A stretch of 57,203 bases of DNA from an uncultured Pelagibacteraceae bacterium (GTDB lineage: Bacteria; Pseudomonadota; Alphaproteobacteria; Pelagibacterales; Pelagibacteraceae): NCBI GenBank assembly GCA_902579105.1, contig CACHFM010000008.1, forward strand, positions 1 through 57,203. The letters run 5' to 3'. Position numbers and translations under genes: made by a program. Shown piece after piece: positions 17,795 through 26,857 of this stretch; the stretch's first letter is position 1, and every line of letters starts with the position of its first letter. The notes below the pieces were generated by a model. The model was not told the DNA's origin. It saw nothing but the letters and a program-made list of their open reading frames with translations, and made no database searches.

Positions 17795-18178
17795 TTAGAA
17801 TTGATTTTTCATTTTACTCTTTGGTTCATTTTTTTCAATCCAATAAGATTTATTGTCATTATATTTAAGGTTTAAAAGATCTTTTTTAAGCAATCTCATT
17901 AAAAACCCTATTGGTGTAACTACAAAAAAAAATATTATCCCCATCACCAATGGTGAAACTATCTTTCCTAAAAAAATACCAAATTTAAACCATACCTTAT
18001 TTAATGGATTTAATATTTTTGAGTTTAATAATCCTAATACAAGAAATATTAATGAAACAATTAAAGACCAAATTCTTATATCTCCGTGATTTATTAAAGG
18101 ATAAAAAGCAATTAAAGCAAAAACTACAAAAAAAACTATTCCAAAACTTCTATTCGAACTTATTTTAATGTCATCCAT
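17795..18178 (-). CDS. SxtJ-family membrane protein
   Basis: A 127-aa protein with three to four hydrophobic helices (about 12-27, 33-50, 66-80, 82-95) and a charged C-terminus (YWIEKNEPKSKMKNQF). The NRSFGIVF start and the YW.E...P.....F tail are typical of SxtJ, named from saxitoxin clusters but widespread beside carbamoyltransferases. The start overlaps the xsc 3' end by 8 bases. Function unknown. Confidence 0.82.
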   Translation of the reverse strand: MDDIKISSNRSFGIVFFVVFALIAFYPLINHGDIRIWSLIVSLIFLVLGLLNSKILNPLNKVWFKFGIFLGKIVSPLVMGIIFFFVVTPIGFLMRLLKKDLLNLKYNDNKSYWIEKNEPKSKMKNQF

Positions 18179-19955
18179 TTAAAGATTTTTGAGGTTTCAT
18201 GTCAGCTTTATTAATACCTGCTACCTTGACTGGTTTCTTCATTGCATCTCTTCTAAAAGGTTCGCCAAGCTCTTGATTAAGAATTACCTCAATAAAAGTT
18301 GTAATTCCTTTTTTTTGATCTACACAAGATTGTTTGATAGCATTTGTGGTCTCTTCCATAGTTTTTACAATAACACCTTTTAATCCACATGCATCAGCAA
18401 CTTTTGCATAACTTAATTCTGGATCAAGTTCTGTTCCTACAAAATTATCATCAAACCAAAGAATAGAATTTCTTTTTTCAGCTCCCCATTGATAATTTCT
18501 AAATATAACCATAGTAATTGCTGGCCATTCATCTCTTGCACATGAGCTCATTTCATTCATGCTAATACCAAATGCGCCATCTCCTGCAAAACCTATAACA
18601 GGTGTGTTGGGACATCCAATTTTTGCTCCAAGTATAGAAGGAAAACCATAACCACAAGGTCCAAATAAACCAGGCGCTAAATATTTTCTGCCTTTTTCAA
18701 AAGTTGGATACGCATTTCCAATCGCACAATTATTTCCAATATCGCTTGAAATAATTACATCATCAGGCATTCCTGCTTGTATAGCTCTCCATGCTTGTCT
18801 TGGTGACATTCTATCGCTATCTCTTTCTCTAGCTTCTTTGTTCCAAACAGTTCCTGGATCATCATCTTCATGGTCTAAGCTTGTTAATGTTTGTAACCAT
18901 GCAGATTTAGTTTGATGAATAATATCTTTTCTTTTTTGTCTATCTACATCTCCAGCTGTTGGTGATAGTTGCTCTAAAAGTTGTTGAGATACTAATTTAG
19001 CATCTCCACAAATACCAACAGTAACTTTTTTTGTTAAACCTATTCGATCTGAGTTCATATCAACTTGAATTATATTTGCCTTTTTGGGCCAGTAATCCAT
19101 TCCATATCCTGGCAATGTTGAGAAAGGATTTAGTCTTGTGCCTAATGCTAAAACGACATCAGCTTTTTGAATTAATTCCATTCCAGCTTTTGAACCATTA
19201 TATCCTAACGGACCAGCTGCTAACGGATGACTTCCTGGAAAACTATCATTATGTTGATATCCAGAACAAACTGGTGCGTCTAATTTTTCAGCAAGTTTTT
19301 TACAATCTTCAATAGCGTCACCTATTACAACACCAGCACCAGATAATATTACTGGAAACTTTGCATTAGATAACAAATCAGCTGCTTTTTTAATTGCATC
19401 AGCACCGCCTGCTTGTCTTTCTAATCTAACAATTGGAGGAAGGTCAATATCAATAACTTGAGTCCAGTAGTCTCGAGGAACATTAATTTGTGCTGGTGCT
19501 GATCCTCTAATAGCTTTTTCAATAACTCTGTTTAAAACTTCTGCCATTCGTGAAGGGTCTCTAACCTCTTCTTGATAACAAACCATATCTTTAAATAAAT
19601 TCATTTGTTCAACTTCTTGAAATCCTCCTTGGCCCATAGTTTTATTAGCGGCTTGAGGCGTTACTAATAATAAAGGAGTATGATTCCAATAAGCAGTTTT
19701 AATTGGAGTAACTAATCCTGTTATCCCTGGACCATTTTGAGCGATAACCATTGACATTTTTCCAGTCGCTCTTGTATAACCATCAGCAATTAGTCCACCG
19801 TTTGTTTCATGCGCTACATCCCAAAAAGTAATACCTGCATCAGGGAAAATATCTGAAATCGGCATAAAAGCTGAACCGATAATACCAAATGCATTTTCGA
19901 TACCATGCATTTGTAAAACTTTTACAAAAGCTTCTTCAGTTGTCATTTTTGTCAT
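18171..19955 (-). CDS. xsc: Sulfoacetaldehyde acetyltransferase
   Basis: A 594-aa thiamine-diphosphate enzyme of full Xsc length. It converts sulfoacetaldehyde plus phosphate to acetyl phosphate plus sulfite in taurine and other C2-sulfonate breakdown. The sequence is a very close Xsc match throughout: FGIIGSAFMPISDIFP, YWNHTPLLLVTPQAANKT and GQGGFQEVEQM near the N-terminus, and the TPP-binding GFAGDGAFGISMNE in the third domain. The start at 19955 has an AAGG ribosome site 7 bases upstream. It is divergent from suyAB-like genes and close to tauE and aprAB, which place it in a sulfonate/sulfite block. No taurine dehydrogenase, transaminase or Pta is in the window. Confidence 0.96.
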   Translation of the reverse strand: MTKMTTEEAFVKVLQMHGIENAFGIIGSAFMPISDIFPDAGITFWDVAHETNGGLIADGYTRATGKMSMVIAQNGPGITGLVTPIKTAYWNHTPLLLVTPQAANKTMGQGGFQEVEQMNLFKDMVCYQEEVRDPSRMAEVLNRVIEKAIRGSAPAQINVPRDYWTQVIDIDLPPIVRLERQAGGADAIKKAADLLSNAKFPVILSGAGVVIGDAIEDCKKLAEKLDAPVCSGYQHNDSFPGSHPLAAGPLGYNGSKAGMELIQKADVVLALGTRLNPFSTLPGYGMDYWPKKANIIQVDMNSDRIGLTKKVTVGICGDAKLVSQQLLEQLSPTAGDVDRQKRKDIIHQTKSAWLQTLTSLDHEDDDPGTVWNKEARERDSDRMSPRQAWRAIQAGMPDDVIISSDIGNNCAIGNAYPTFEKGRKYLAPGLFGPCGYGFPSILGAKIGCPNTPVIGFAGDGAFGISMNEMSSCARDEWPAITMVIFRNYQWGAEKRNSILWFDDNFVGTELDPELSYAKVADACGLKGVIVKTMEETTNAIKQSCVDQKKGITTFIEVILNQELGEPFRRDAMKKPVKVAGINKADMKPQKSLNG

Positions 19956-20047
19956 TAGTTAACCTTTTTTAAATTCTATTTTTTATTTGTTAAAGTATTG
20001 GATTAATATATAAGATAAATCAAAATTCAAATAAAGAATTCGTCGCT
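19956..20047. promoter_or_regulatory. Divergent promoter region xsc / suyAB
   Basis: 92 AT-rich bases between the divergent starts of xsc and the small sulfo-lyase subunit. Both promoters must lie here. I see no clear palindromic operator or riboswitch. Confidence 0.45.
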
Positions 20048-20335
20048 ATGGCAAGCACAGATATAATAATTCATGATGAAAAAGACAATGTTGGTGTAGT
20101 TGTTATAGAAAAAATTATAGCAAATCAAGATTGTAACTGTTGGATTATGGAAAATGATAAATCGGTATCAATTCAATCAAAAAATGAAATTCCCTTAGGT
20201 CATAAAATAGCTATGGTGGATCTAAATGAAGGAGATACTATTCTCAAATATGGTCATGACATTGGCAAAGTTGTTAAGTCAATAAAAAAAGGTGAGCATG
20301 TTCATGTTCATAACGTTAAAACTAAAAAGTGGTAG
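20048..20335 (+). CDS. suyA: UxaA/SuyA-type small subunit (SAF domain), probable sulfolactate sulfo-lyase
   Basis: A 95-aa SAF-domain protein matching the small subunit of UxaA-family hydro-/sulfo-lyases (VHVHNVKTKKW at the C-terminus). In altronate and galactarate dehydratases the SAF domain is usually fused to the large domain, whereas SuyA is separate and about this size. With xsc, tauE and aprAB as neighbours, (R)-3-sulfolactate sulfo-lyase is the best fit. It lies 3 bases before the large subunit. The assignment rests on subunit architecture and context. Confidence 0.78.
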   Translation: MASTDIIIHDEKDNVGVVVIEKIIANQDCNCWIMENDKSVSIQSKNEIPLGHKIAMVDLNEGDTILKYGHDIGKVVKSIKKGEHVHVHNVKTKKW

Positions 20336-20338
20336 ATT

Positions 20339-21505
20339 ATGGAAATTCCAAAAAGTTTTTTAGGATATAAAAGAGAAAACGGAAGAGCAGGAATTAGAAA
20401 TTATGTAATAATTTTACCTGTAGATGATATTTCAAATGCTTGCGCTGAAGCTGTAGCTAATAATATAAAAGGCACTATTGCACTACCACACTCTTATGGA
20501 AGATTGCAATTTGGTGCTGACTTAGAATTACATTTTAGAACTATGATTGGAACTGGTAAGAATCCAAATGTAGCTGCTGTTATTGTTGTTGGAATTGAAC
20601 CTAAATGGACAAAAAGAATTGTAGATGCAATAGCAACAACGGGTAAACCTGTTGAAGGTTTTAGTATCGAAGGAGTTGGAGATATAGATACAATAGCAAA
20701 AGTATCTAAGAAAGCTCAGGAGTTTTCAATGTGGGCTTCCGAAAAACAAAAACAAGAATGTCCTATAAGTGACTTATGGATCTCAGTAAAGTGTGGTGAG
20801 TCAGATACAACATCAGGATTAGCCTCAAATCCAACTGTAGGAAATTTAATGGATAAACTAGAGCCACTTGGAGTTCATTTATGTTTTGGAGAAACATCAG
20901 AGCTTACAGGAGCAGAAACGGTTTGTGAAAAAAGAGGAAAAACACCAAAGGCTCAGGAAAAATTTAAAAAAACATGGAATGCATACAATGATTTTATTCT
21001 TAAGGAAGCAACTGACGATTTGTCAGAGAGTCAACCAACTGCTGGAAATATAGCAGGAGGATTAACAACTATTGAAGAAAAAGCATTTGGAAACTTTCAA
21101 AAAATTGGATCTTGTCAATTTATAGATGTTTTAGAGCCTGCAGAAGAACCAACGAAGGGTCCTGGCTTATATTTTATGGACACCTCATCAGCAGCAGCAG
21201 AATGTGTTACTTTACAAGCTGCAGGAGGTTTTAATATACATTTATTTCCAACAGGCCAAGGTAATATAATAGGAAACCCAATAGAACCTGTGATTAAACT
21301 AACAGCAAATCCACTTACGGCAAAGAATATGAGTGAACATATTGATGTTGATGTTTCTAAAATATTATCTCGTCAAATGAACTTGGATCAAGCTGGAGAT
21401 GAGCTAATTAAATCTACTTTAAGAGTAGCTAATGGTAGATTAACTTGTGCTGAAGCGTTAGGTCATAAAGAATTTGTTATGACTAAACTTTATAGAAGTG
21501 CTTAG
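20339..21505 (+). CDS. suyB: UxaA/SuyB-type large subunit, probable (R)-sulfolactate sulfo-lyase
   Basis: A 388-aa large subunit of the UxaA family: the N-terminal [17 protein letters not shown] signature, [25 protein letters not shown] and the C-terminal [21 protein letters not shown]. SuyB is of this length. The reaction would be 3-sulfolactate to pyruvate plus sulfite, parallel to Xsc for C2 sulfonates. Conserved Cys/His residues could hold the family's metal centre. The 3' end overlaps tauE convergently by 4 bases. A sugar-acid dehydratase is the alternative, but no uronate genes are nearby. Confidence 0.78.
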   Translation: MEIPKSFLGYKRENGRAGIRNYVIILPVDDISNACAEAVANNIKGTIALPHSYGRLQFGADLELHFRTMIGTGKNPNVAAVIVVGIEPKWTKRIVDAIATTGKPVEGFSIEGVGDIDTIAKVSKKAQEFSMWASEKQKQECPISDLWISVKCGESDTTSGLASNPTVGNLMDKLEPLGVHLCFGETSELTGAETVCEKRGKTPKAQEKFKKTWNAYNDFILKEATDDLSESQPTAGNIAGGLTTIEEKAFGNFQKIGSCQFIDVLEPAEEPTKGPGLYFMDTSSAAAECVTLQAAGGFNIHLFPTGQGNIIGNPIEPVIKLTANPLTAKNMSEHIDVDVSKILSRQMNLDQAGDELIKSTLRVANGRLTCAEALGHKEFVMTKLYRSA

Positions 21506-22590
21506 GTTTTATGAATTTCTTTATATTTTCTTCTTGCATCTGAAATAATTTTTCTAATTATTGCAGCTCCCACTCCAAGAACAAGTGCTAAACCAATAGA
21601 AAAAATTCCATAAAGAATAGGTACATTTATTGAAATATCTTTAATAAATTTTGCAAATGTACTTAATGATTTAACTCCATCTTTTTCAGATACAATTCTA
21701 ATAGTTTTTTCCGCAAAAAATGCATCATAAGCAATTGCAATACCAACAACTAACAATAACATTGCTAAAATTGTTTTAAACTGTGAACTATCAAATTTTT
21801 CGCCTATTTTCTGCCCTACCTGAACACCTAAAATAGAACCTAAAATTAATACCATTACAAGCATAAGGTCAATTGATCCATAATGAAATGCATGAAGAAC
21901 TGTTACAATCGCGCTTACAAAAATTGTCACAAACAATGATGTTCCTGGAATTAATTTTGTTGGCATACCAATTATATAAATCATTGCGGGAACTAAAATA
22001 AAAGCACCTCCAATTCCCATTATTGCAGCAAGGTATCCAACTAATAAGCCAATAATAATTGGCGTAAATATACTTTCATATAATTTTGATTTTTTGAATC
22101 TCATTCTAAATGGAAGGCCGTGTATCCAATAATGTGAGTGAAGTTTTTTCTTTACAATTACTTTTCTTCTAGCTTTATCTATCTCGCTAATTCCTTGAAC
22201 TAACATTATTGTACCGATGATTGCTAAAATGTACATATAAGCTAATGAAATAACGATATTAATTTTACCTATATCTTTAAAATAAGAAAAAGTAATAATG
22301 CCTAAAATTGTACCAACTACACCTCCAACAACAATCATTAAACCCATTTTATAATCTAAAGTACCTTTTAAATAATGTGTTGTTGATCCTGATATTGAAG
22401 TTCCTAAAATATTATTTGCTTCATTTGGAACAGCATAAGCTGGGGGAACGCCTAAAAAAATTAAAAATGGAGTCATTAAAAAACCTCCTCCTACACCAAA
22501 CAAACCTGAAAGAACTCCAACTACCAAACTAAGAATGAATATTAACGGAAGGTTTACATAAACTTCAGCTATTGGAAGAAAATACTCCAT
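21502..22590 (-). CDS. tauE: TauE/SafE-family sulfite/sulfonate exporter
   Basis: A 362-aa membrane protein of the TauE/SafE family with about eight to nine helices in two halves. Each half begins with the family glycine-rich motif, [13 protein letters not shown] (30-42) and [14 protein letters not shown] (near 188). The loop between the halves is unusually polar ([23 protein letters not shown]). It has an AGAGGA ribosome site. Placed between suyB/xsc and aprAB, it most likely exports sulfite released by the sulfo-lyase and Xsc, protecting the cell from sulfite. Confidence 0.88.
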   Translation of the reverse strand: MEYFLPIAEVYVNLPLIFILSLVVGVLSGLFGVGGGFLMTPFLIFLGVPPAYAVPNEANNILGTSISGSTTHYLKGTLDYKMGLMIVVGGVVGTILGIITFSYFKDIGKINIVISLAYMYILAIIGTIMLVQGISEIDKARRKVIVKKKLHSHYWIHGLPFRMRFKKSKLYESIFTPIIIGLLVGYLAAIMGIGGAFILVPAMIYIIGMPTKLIPGTSLFVTIFVSAIVTVLHAFHYGSIDLMLVMVLILGSILGVQVGQKIGEKFDSSQFKTILAMLLLVVGIAIAYDAFFAEKTIRIVSEKDGVKSLSTFAKFIKDISINVPILYGIFSIGLALVLGVGAAIIRKIISDARRKYKEIHKT

Positions 22591-22633
22591 AACGTCTAAC
22601 TATTCCTCTAAAATATTAATGTCAACTATTTGA

Positions 22634-22780
22634 TTAAATATTAAAAAAAGTTCCAAAAAGAATAACGCCCCAGTATGCTGCTAAACCAAAATAAAGTGCT
22701 GATTTTACATTAATTAATGAATTTAAATTTGGAAGTTGCTTAACATAAACTTTAATATTTTTTTGAAATTTGTTAAGCAT
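22634..22780 (-). CDS. Small 48-aa single-TM protein upstream of tauE
   Basis: An ORF read directly from the minus strand: 48 codons starting MLNKFQKNIKVYVKQLPN and ending in a hydrophobic helix (about 28-46, LYFGLAAYWGVILFGTFF). It lies between the apr-linked 116-aa gene and tauE, 43 bases ahead of tauE, and the composition is typical of a real membrane peptide. It has no strong ribosome site. I do not recognise a family with certainty. It may be an accessory to the exporter. Confidence 0.65.
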   Translation of the reverse strand: MLNKFQKNIKVYVKQLPNLNSLINVKSALYFGLAAYWGVILFGTFFNI

Positions 22781-22833
22781 ACGCAGGAATTACACCTGGT
22801 TTTAAAATTTTGCAAGTAGATTTTTAAAAATAT

Positions 22834-23184
22834 TTAAAAGATTGTAGCTCCAAAAACTTTAATTTGATCACCCTCGTATCCTAAGACAAGTCTACCTAAA
22901 AACTCTCCAGGTATTTTTGTGCTTGTTTGTTTGTATAATACCGTTACATACAAACCTCTTCTAATACATCCAAATGCCTTACAACCTTCAGACAATGTTG
23001 ATATAAGTTCATTGTTAGCCCATTGTTTACCAAGTTCAACTTCATTAGCTCCATAGAGCATCTGAGATGATAAATCTCTAGTAAAACTTCCATAATCTTT
23101 TATATTTGATGAATTTACTAAGTTAGCCCAAATTGGTTCAGCAACTTTAATTATTTCTTCGTCAGTCTTATCCGTAATACTCAT
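22834..23184 (-). CDS. Uncharacterised 116-aa protein downstream of aprA
   Basis: A 116-aa soluble protein starting 17 bases after the aprA stop, on the same strand. It has no signal peptide or membrane helix. The C-terminal half (GLYVTVLYKQTSTKIPGEFLG then LVLGYEGDQIKVFGATIF) looks like a beta-sheet sandwich, and two Cys occur in GCKAFGCIRRG. I do not recognise a named family. Co-transcription with aprBA suggests a role in APS reductase assembly or sulfite handling, which is inference. Confidence 0.7.
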   Translation of the reverse strand: MSITDKTDEEIIKVAEPIWANLVNSSNIKDYGSFTRDLSSQMLYGANEVELGKQWANNELISTLSEGCKAFGCIRRGLYVTVLYKQTSTKIPGEFLGRLVLGYEGDQIKVFGATIF

Positions 23185-23201
23185 TAAATTGATATTATTT
23201 T

Positions 23202-25058
23202 TTAAGAAGCTTGTTTTTTCTCTTTTTCATCTACGATATGATAAACTGGAACTTTTTCCAAAGTAAATTTACCAGTTTTTGGATCTCTTCTTGATACTGT
23301 TAAACAATGCCAATTTTCGTCATCTAGTTTTAGGTGATCTCCTCTATAATAATAGCCTGGCCAACGAGTTTCTTCACGAAACATTGTATGTTCAGTTACA
23401 CACTGTGAGGTAAGAGCTCGATGTTTTAACTCCCAAGCACGCATTAACTGATGATAGTCTTCAGCACCAACATTTTCTAAATCTTCTTGTAACCATTCAA
23501 GTAGTTCCAAACCTCTTTTAAGCATATTGGCATTGGTCATGTAGTTAGTGGCTATACCACCCACATATTCATCCATAATTCTTTGAAGTCTTTGAAGTCC
23601 TTGAATTGGAGAAATATAACTTGGAGATACTGTTCCTCCCGTAATTTCATTTCTACCAACGGTGTAATTCTCCAATGGTTTATAAATAATCTCTTTAAAA
23701 TTTTCACATTGTGCATCAGATACTTTAAGACCTTCAGCTTTTTTTTCTTGTATGTATTTTACTGCTGCTTTTGCTGCTAAACGACCTTCGGTAAATGAAC
23801 CAGACGAAAACTTATGAGCACTTCCGCCTACTGTATCTCCAGCACCAAAAAGACCTTCTACAGTTAACATTCTATTATATCCCCAAAAATATTCTGGAGG
23901 TGAAAGATCTTCTGGGCCACTCACCCAAGCACCTGAACAAGTAGCGTGCGAACCCATAACATAAGGTTCTGATGTAGTTAATTCAGGATTAGTATATTTT
24001 GGATCAATATTTTGAGATGCCCATACAACAGCCTGTCCTACTGTCATTCCTAAGAAATTTTCCCATCCAACTGTCTCAAGATGTGGGTCTTGAAATGCTT
24101 CTGTAGTGACCATTTGAATTGGTCCACCTCCGGCCATTGTTTCTTGAATAAAAGCATGATTACGTAGACAAGTTGGTGTTGGATGATGATCTATATATTC
24201 ACCAACTAATTCTTTGGTATGTTCATACCATTTTTTTTCATAATTTTCTCCATTTGCATTTTGTGTATAAGTTTTTAAATGAAGAAAATAAGCTCCAACT
24301 GGTCCATACCCGTCTTTAAATCTACATAAGACAATTCTATTTTCCATTTGAGTCATTTTAGCACCAACAGCTATTGGTAATGCATATGCAGAACCATTAC
24401 TCCAAGGTGCATACCAAGTTCGTCCCATTCCTTCACCTACAGCCCTAGGTTTAAATATGTGAGATGCACCACCTGCAGCTACTATTACTGTTTTTGCTCT
24501 AAATACATAGTAGTCTCCTGTTCTCATATTAAATCCAACGGCTCCACCTACTCTGTTTTCTTTTGTTTCATCCATAAGAAGATGAGTGATCATAATTCTA
24601 TTATATATTTTATCAGCAGATTTTTTTGCTGCTTCAGCAACAATTGGTTTGTAACTCTCTCCATGTATCATTATCTGCCACTTACCTTCTCTTAGATAAC
24701 GTCCAGTTTTTTCATTTTTCATCATGGGCAAACCCCATTCATCAAACATATGAACTGTTGAGTCTACATGTCGAGCCATGTCATAGCCTAAATCTTCTCT
24801 CACCATTCCCATTAAATCATTACGAGCATATCGGACATGATCTTCAGGTTGATTTTCATCCCATTGCATTCCCATATAACAGTTAATTGCATATAAGCCT
24901 TGAGCAACAGCACCACTTCTATCTATATTTGCTTTTTCAACACAAATTATTTTTAAATCTCTTCCCCAGTGTCTTGCTTCAAAAGCAGCACCTGTCCCAG
25001 CCATTCCTCCACCTACAACAAGAACATCGCAATCTTCAAAAATAGTTTTCCTTGCCAT
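23202..25058 (-). CDS. aprA: Adenylylsulfate reductase, alpha subunit
   Basis: A 618-aa flavoprotein of full AprA length. The FAD-binding VLVVGGGMAGTGAAFEARHWG is at the N-terminus, and the fumarate-reductase-like fold continues through AQGLYAINCYMG, GAGDTVGGSAHKFSSGSFTEG and the C-terminal RWPGYYYRGDHLKLDDENWHC. In sulfur oxidisers the enzyme runs in reverse: sulfite plus AMP gives APS plus two electrons. No dissimilatory sulfite reductase is present here, so oxidation is the likely direction. It overlaps aprB by one base. ATP sulfurylase (sat), needed to turn APS into sulfate and ATP, is not in the window. Confidence 0.96.
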   Translation of the reverse strand: MARKTIFEDCDVLVVGGGMAGTGAAFEARHWGRDLKIICVEKANIDRSGAVAQGLYAINCYMGMQWDENQPEDHVRYARNDLMGMVREDLGYDMARHVDSTVHMFDEWGLPMMKNEKTGRYLREGKWQIMIHGESYKPIVAEAAKKSADKIYNRIMITHLLMDETKENRVGGAVGFNMRTGDYYVFRAKTVIVAAGGASHIFKPRAVGEGMGRTWYAPWSNGSAYALPIAVGAKMTQMENRIVLCRFKDGYGPVGAYFLHLKTYTQNANGENYEKKWYEHTKELVGEYIDHHPTPTCLRNHAFIQETMAGGGPIQMVTTEAFQDPHLETVGWENFLGMTVGQAVVWASQNIDPKYTNPELTTSEPYVMGSHATCSGAWVSGPEDLSPPEYFWGYNRMLTVEGLFGAGDTVGGSAHKFSSGSFTEGRLAAKAAVKYIQEKKAEGLKVSDAQCENFKEIIYKPLENYTVGRNEITGGTVSPSYISPIQGLQRLQRIMDEYVGGIATNYMTNANMLKRGLELLEWLQEDLENVGAEDYHQLMRAWELKHRALTSQCVTEHTMFREETRWPGYYYRGDHLKLDDENWHCLTVSRRDPKTGKFTLEKVPVYHIVDEKEKKQAS

Positions 25059-25528
25059 TAATAATAAACTCCTTTTTTAAATGCACTTTTTTCAACTTTT
25101 GGAAGTTCTTTATTTGTATTAAGTCCTTCTGGTTCGGAATAAAGAATCTGAGAATTTATTTCCCCTTGGTTTGGTTTGTCACCATCTGCTAGTTTTGGAA
25201 TAAATTTCCCCCATGGTTTTGTTGTTATTGGAGATACAAAGTCTTTTACTGTTCCATTTCTAAATTTAATCTTCCAAGAGATTGTTCCTTTTTCTTCTTC
25301 TCTTCTTACTCTTACACTGTGACCCATAGGAGCAAAATCTGCATAACCCCTAACGTCTATTGCATGGTTAGGACATGCTTTAACACACGAGTAACATTCC
25401 CAACAAAAATTCGGTTCAATATTTTTTGCACGTCTTATAGTTTCATCTATATGCATAATATCAGAAGGGCAAATATCTACACAGTGACCGCAGCCATCAC
25501 AACGAGTCATATATACAAAAGTTGACAT
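25058..25528 (-). CDS. aprB: Adenylylsulfate reductase, beta subunit (two [4Fe-4S])
   Basis: A 156-aa ferredoxin-like subunit. Cluster-binding Cys are at 10, 13, 16 and 20 (CDGCGHCVDIC) and at 42, 45, 48 and 52 (CWECYSCVKAC). A beta-rich middle domain and a C-terminal tail (about 110-156) that wraps AprA complete the usual AprB architecture. It passes electrons from the FAD of AprA to the membrane partner. The stop overlaps the aprA start (TAATG), ensuring equal synthesis. Confidence 0.95.
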   Translation of the reverse strand: MSTFVYMTRCDGCGHCVDICPSDIMHIDETIRRAKNIEPNFCWECYSCVKACPNHAIDVRGYADFAPMGHSVRVRREEEKGTISWKIKFRNGTVKDFVSPITTKPWGKFIPKLADGDKPNQGEINSQILYSEPEGLNTNKELPKVEKSAFKKGVYY

Positions 25529-25556
25529 AATTTATTTTATTCCTTTCAAAATCATT

Positions 25557-26357
25557 TTAATAATGTTTTGGATTCTCCCTACTTATACCTAATCCAAATT
25601 GTTTTGGGGCATCTGCTTCAGGTGGCAAATTGTCTCTAGAGCCATCAGCTTCTGCTAAGTTTTTTTGTATCGCTGCTCCTGGCTTATAAAACATATGTGC
25701 AAATTTAGACCAATATACTCCTCCAAACAAAATAAGATTTGATAAAATAAATAATACTAAAAACACTTTATCATCCCATCTATCATTTAAATTTAATGAT
25801 TGTAAATAAGACCAAATTAGACCTGTTAAGGATGAAGCTACAAGAGCAAGGACAAATAAATCTGCCTTTATTATTCTATACCAAGGCTGAGCTTCTGAAT
25901 AAACATCTACTCTTAAAAAAAACCAAAACCAACCTCCTCCTATGACTGTCATAATAGCGCCCATGTGCCAAATGATAGGCCAGAAAGATGGAGTTTCTGA
26001 GGATGGACTTGAATAACAAAAAATCAATATTGCTGAACCTACCCAAAATAAAATTGTTCCATACATTCCGAGAAGGTGAGCCGCTCTTCTTTTTCCAGCT
26101 CCAAGTTCAGATGTTGTAGCTATGTCACTTACAATTGTTTTGGAAATTACAGATATTCTTTCTCCTGTGCTTAAACTTTTTGTAGCAGATAATTTTGCTT
26201 TTTTTGCATTTTCAAAAAAATATTTAACATTTTTTTTATGAATAATATCTACAAGGGTACCAACAGCAATTAAAACTATCATTAATACAACAAAAGACTG
26301 CATATATATTGGTGATACAGTTTCAGCTAATATTGCAAATGGATTAACAGATAGCAT
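25557..26357 (-). CDS. aprM: AprM-like membrane anchor for APS reductase
   Basis: A 266-aa membrane protein from the ATG at 26357 (MLSVNPFAIL), chosen because AAGGGGA lies about 9 bases upstream. An in-frame ATG at 26411 would add 18 hydrophilic residues. It has five to six helices resembling respiratory cytochrome-b-type anchors (HLLGMYGTILFWVG, IWHMGAIMTVIGGGW) with His residues that could ligate heme or bind quinone. It is directly upstream of aprB, so it probably passes electrons from AprBA to the quinone pool. The name follows AprM of purple sulfur bacteria. Similarity was judged by topology and context. Confidence 0.8.
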   Translation of the reverse strand: MLSVNPFAILAETVSPIYMQSFVVLMIVLIAVGTLVDIIHKKNVKYFFENAKKAKLSATKSLSTGERISVISKTIVSDIATTSELGAGKRRAAHLLGMYGTILFWVGSAILIFCYSSPSSETPSFWPIIWHMGAIMTVIGGGWFWFFLRVDVYSEAQPWYRIIKADLFVLALVASSLTGLIWSYLQSLNLNDRWDDKVFLVLFILSNLILFGGVYWSKFAHMFYKPGAAIQKNLAEADGSRDNLPPEADAPKQFGLGISRENPKHY

Positions 26358-26383
26358 TATGATTTTCCCCTTTTCTTTAGAGT

Positions 26384-26435
26384 ATTTAGTATAGTTAACA
26401 AAATAGATCAACCTTGGAATCTGGTCATTTAGTAT
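26384..26435. promoter_or_regulatory. Direct repeat in the apr operon upstream region
   Basis: The 9-mer ATTTAGTAT occurs at 26384-26392 and again at 26427-26435, 43 bases apart, just upstream of aprM. It may be a regulator site or a chance repeat in AT-rich DNA. The 104-base gap to the HIT gene is the only promoter space for the apr operon. Confidence 0.3.
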
Positions 26436-26461
26436 CGTTAATGTATAAAAATTTATTTATT

Positions 26462-26854
26462 TTATCTTTTATAATGTTGTTTTGAAGAAATTACTCCTCT
26501 TACACCTCCTTGAGGATTCTTAACATCACCATCTCTTCTGGGGATTAAATGAATATGACAATGCATGATTGATTGACCTGATATTTTTCCAATATTGGTT
26601 CCAATATTGAAAGCTTTTACGGTATTATCTTTATTTATAATTTCCTTTCTAATAATTTTAATCAAATCATTGCATGCTATCAGTTCTTTATTGGAAAGTT
26701 TAAAATAATCTTTTACATGTCTCTTAGGTATAATTAAGCAATGATGTTTAGATACTGGATAAGTATCGTAACTTGCATAAGCCAAATCATTTTCGTGAGC
26801 TACTCCACTTGATTTCGAATTACAAAAAAGGCAAGGGTTATTGGGATCTTTCAT
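26462..26854 (-). CDS. HIT-family nucleotide hydrolase
   Basis: A 130-aa HIT protein. The triad motif MHCHIHLIP has H98, H100 and H102, with H98-H100 taking part in nucleotidyl transfer. An N-terminal CLFC (8-11) is the usual zinc site of Hint-type members. It hydrolyses purine nucleoside phosphoramidates or related dinucleotides in the cytoplasm. It follows pabC with a 3-base gap and closes the metC-to-HIT operon. Confidence 0.92.
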   Translation of the reverse strand: MKDPNNPCLFCNSKSSGVAHENDLAYASYDTYPVSKHHCLIIPKRHVKDYFKLSNKELIACNDLIKIIRKEIINKDNTVKAFNIGTNIGKISGQSIMHCHIHLIPRRDGDVKNPQGGVRGVISSKQHYKR

Positions 26855-26857
26855 AAT

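Noticed and set aside
24459..24886. Two plus-strand frames, one Cys/Tyr-rich, over aprA
   Set aside because: Antisense to the conserved aprA coding sequence. Composition follows from the complement of aprA codons.
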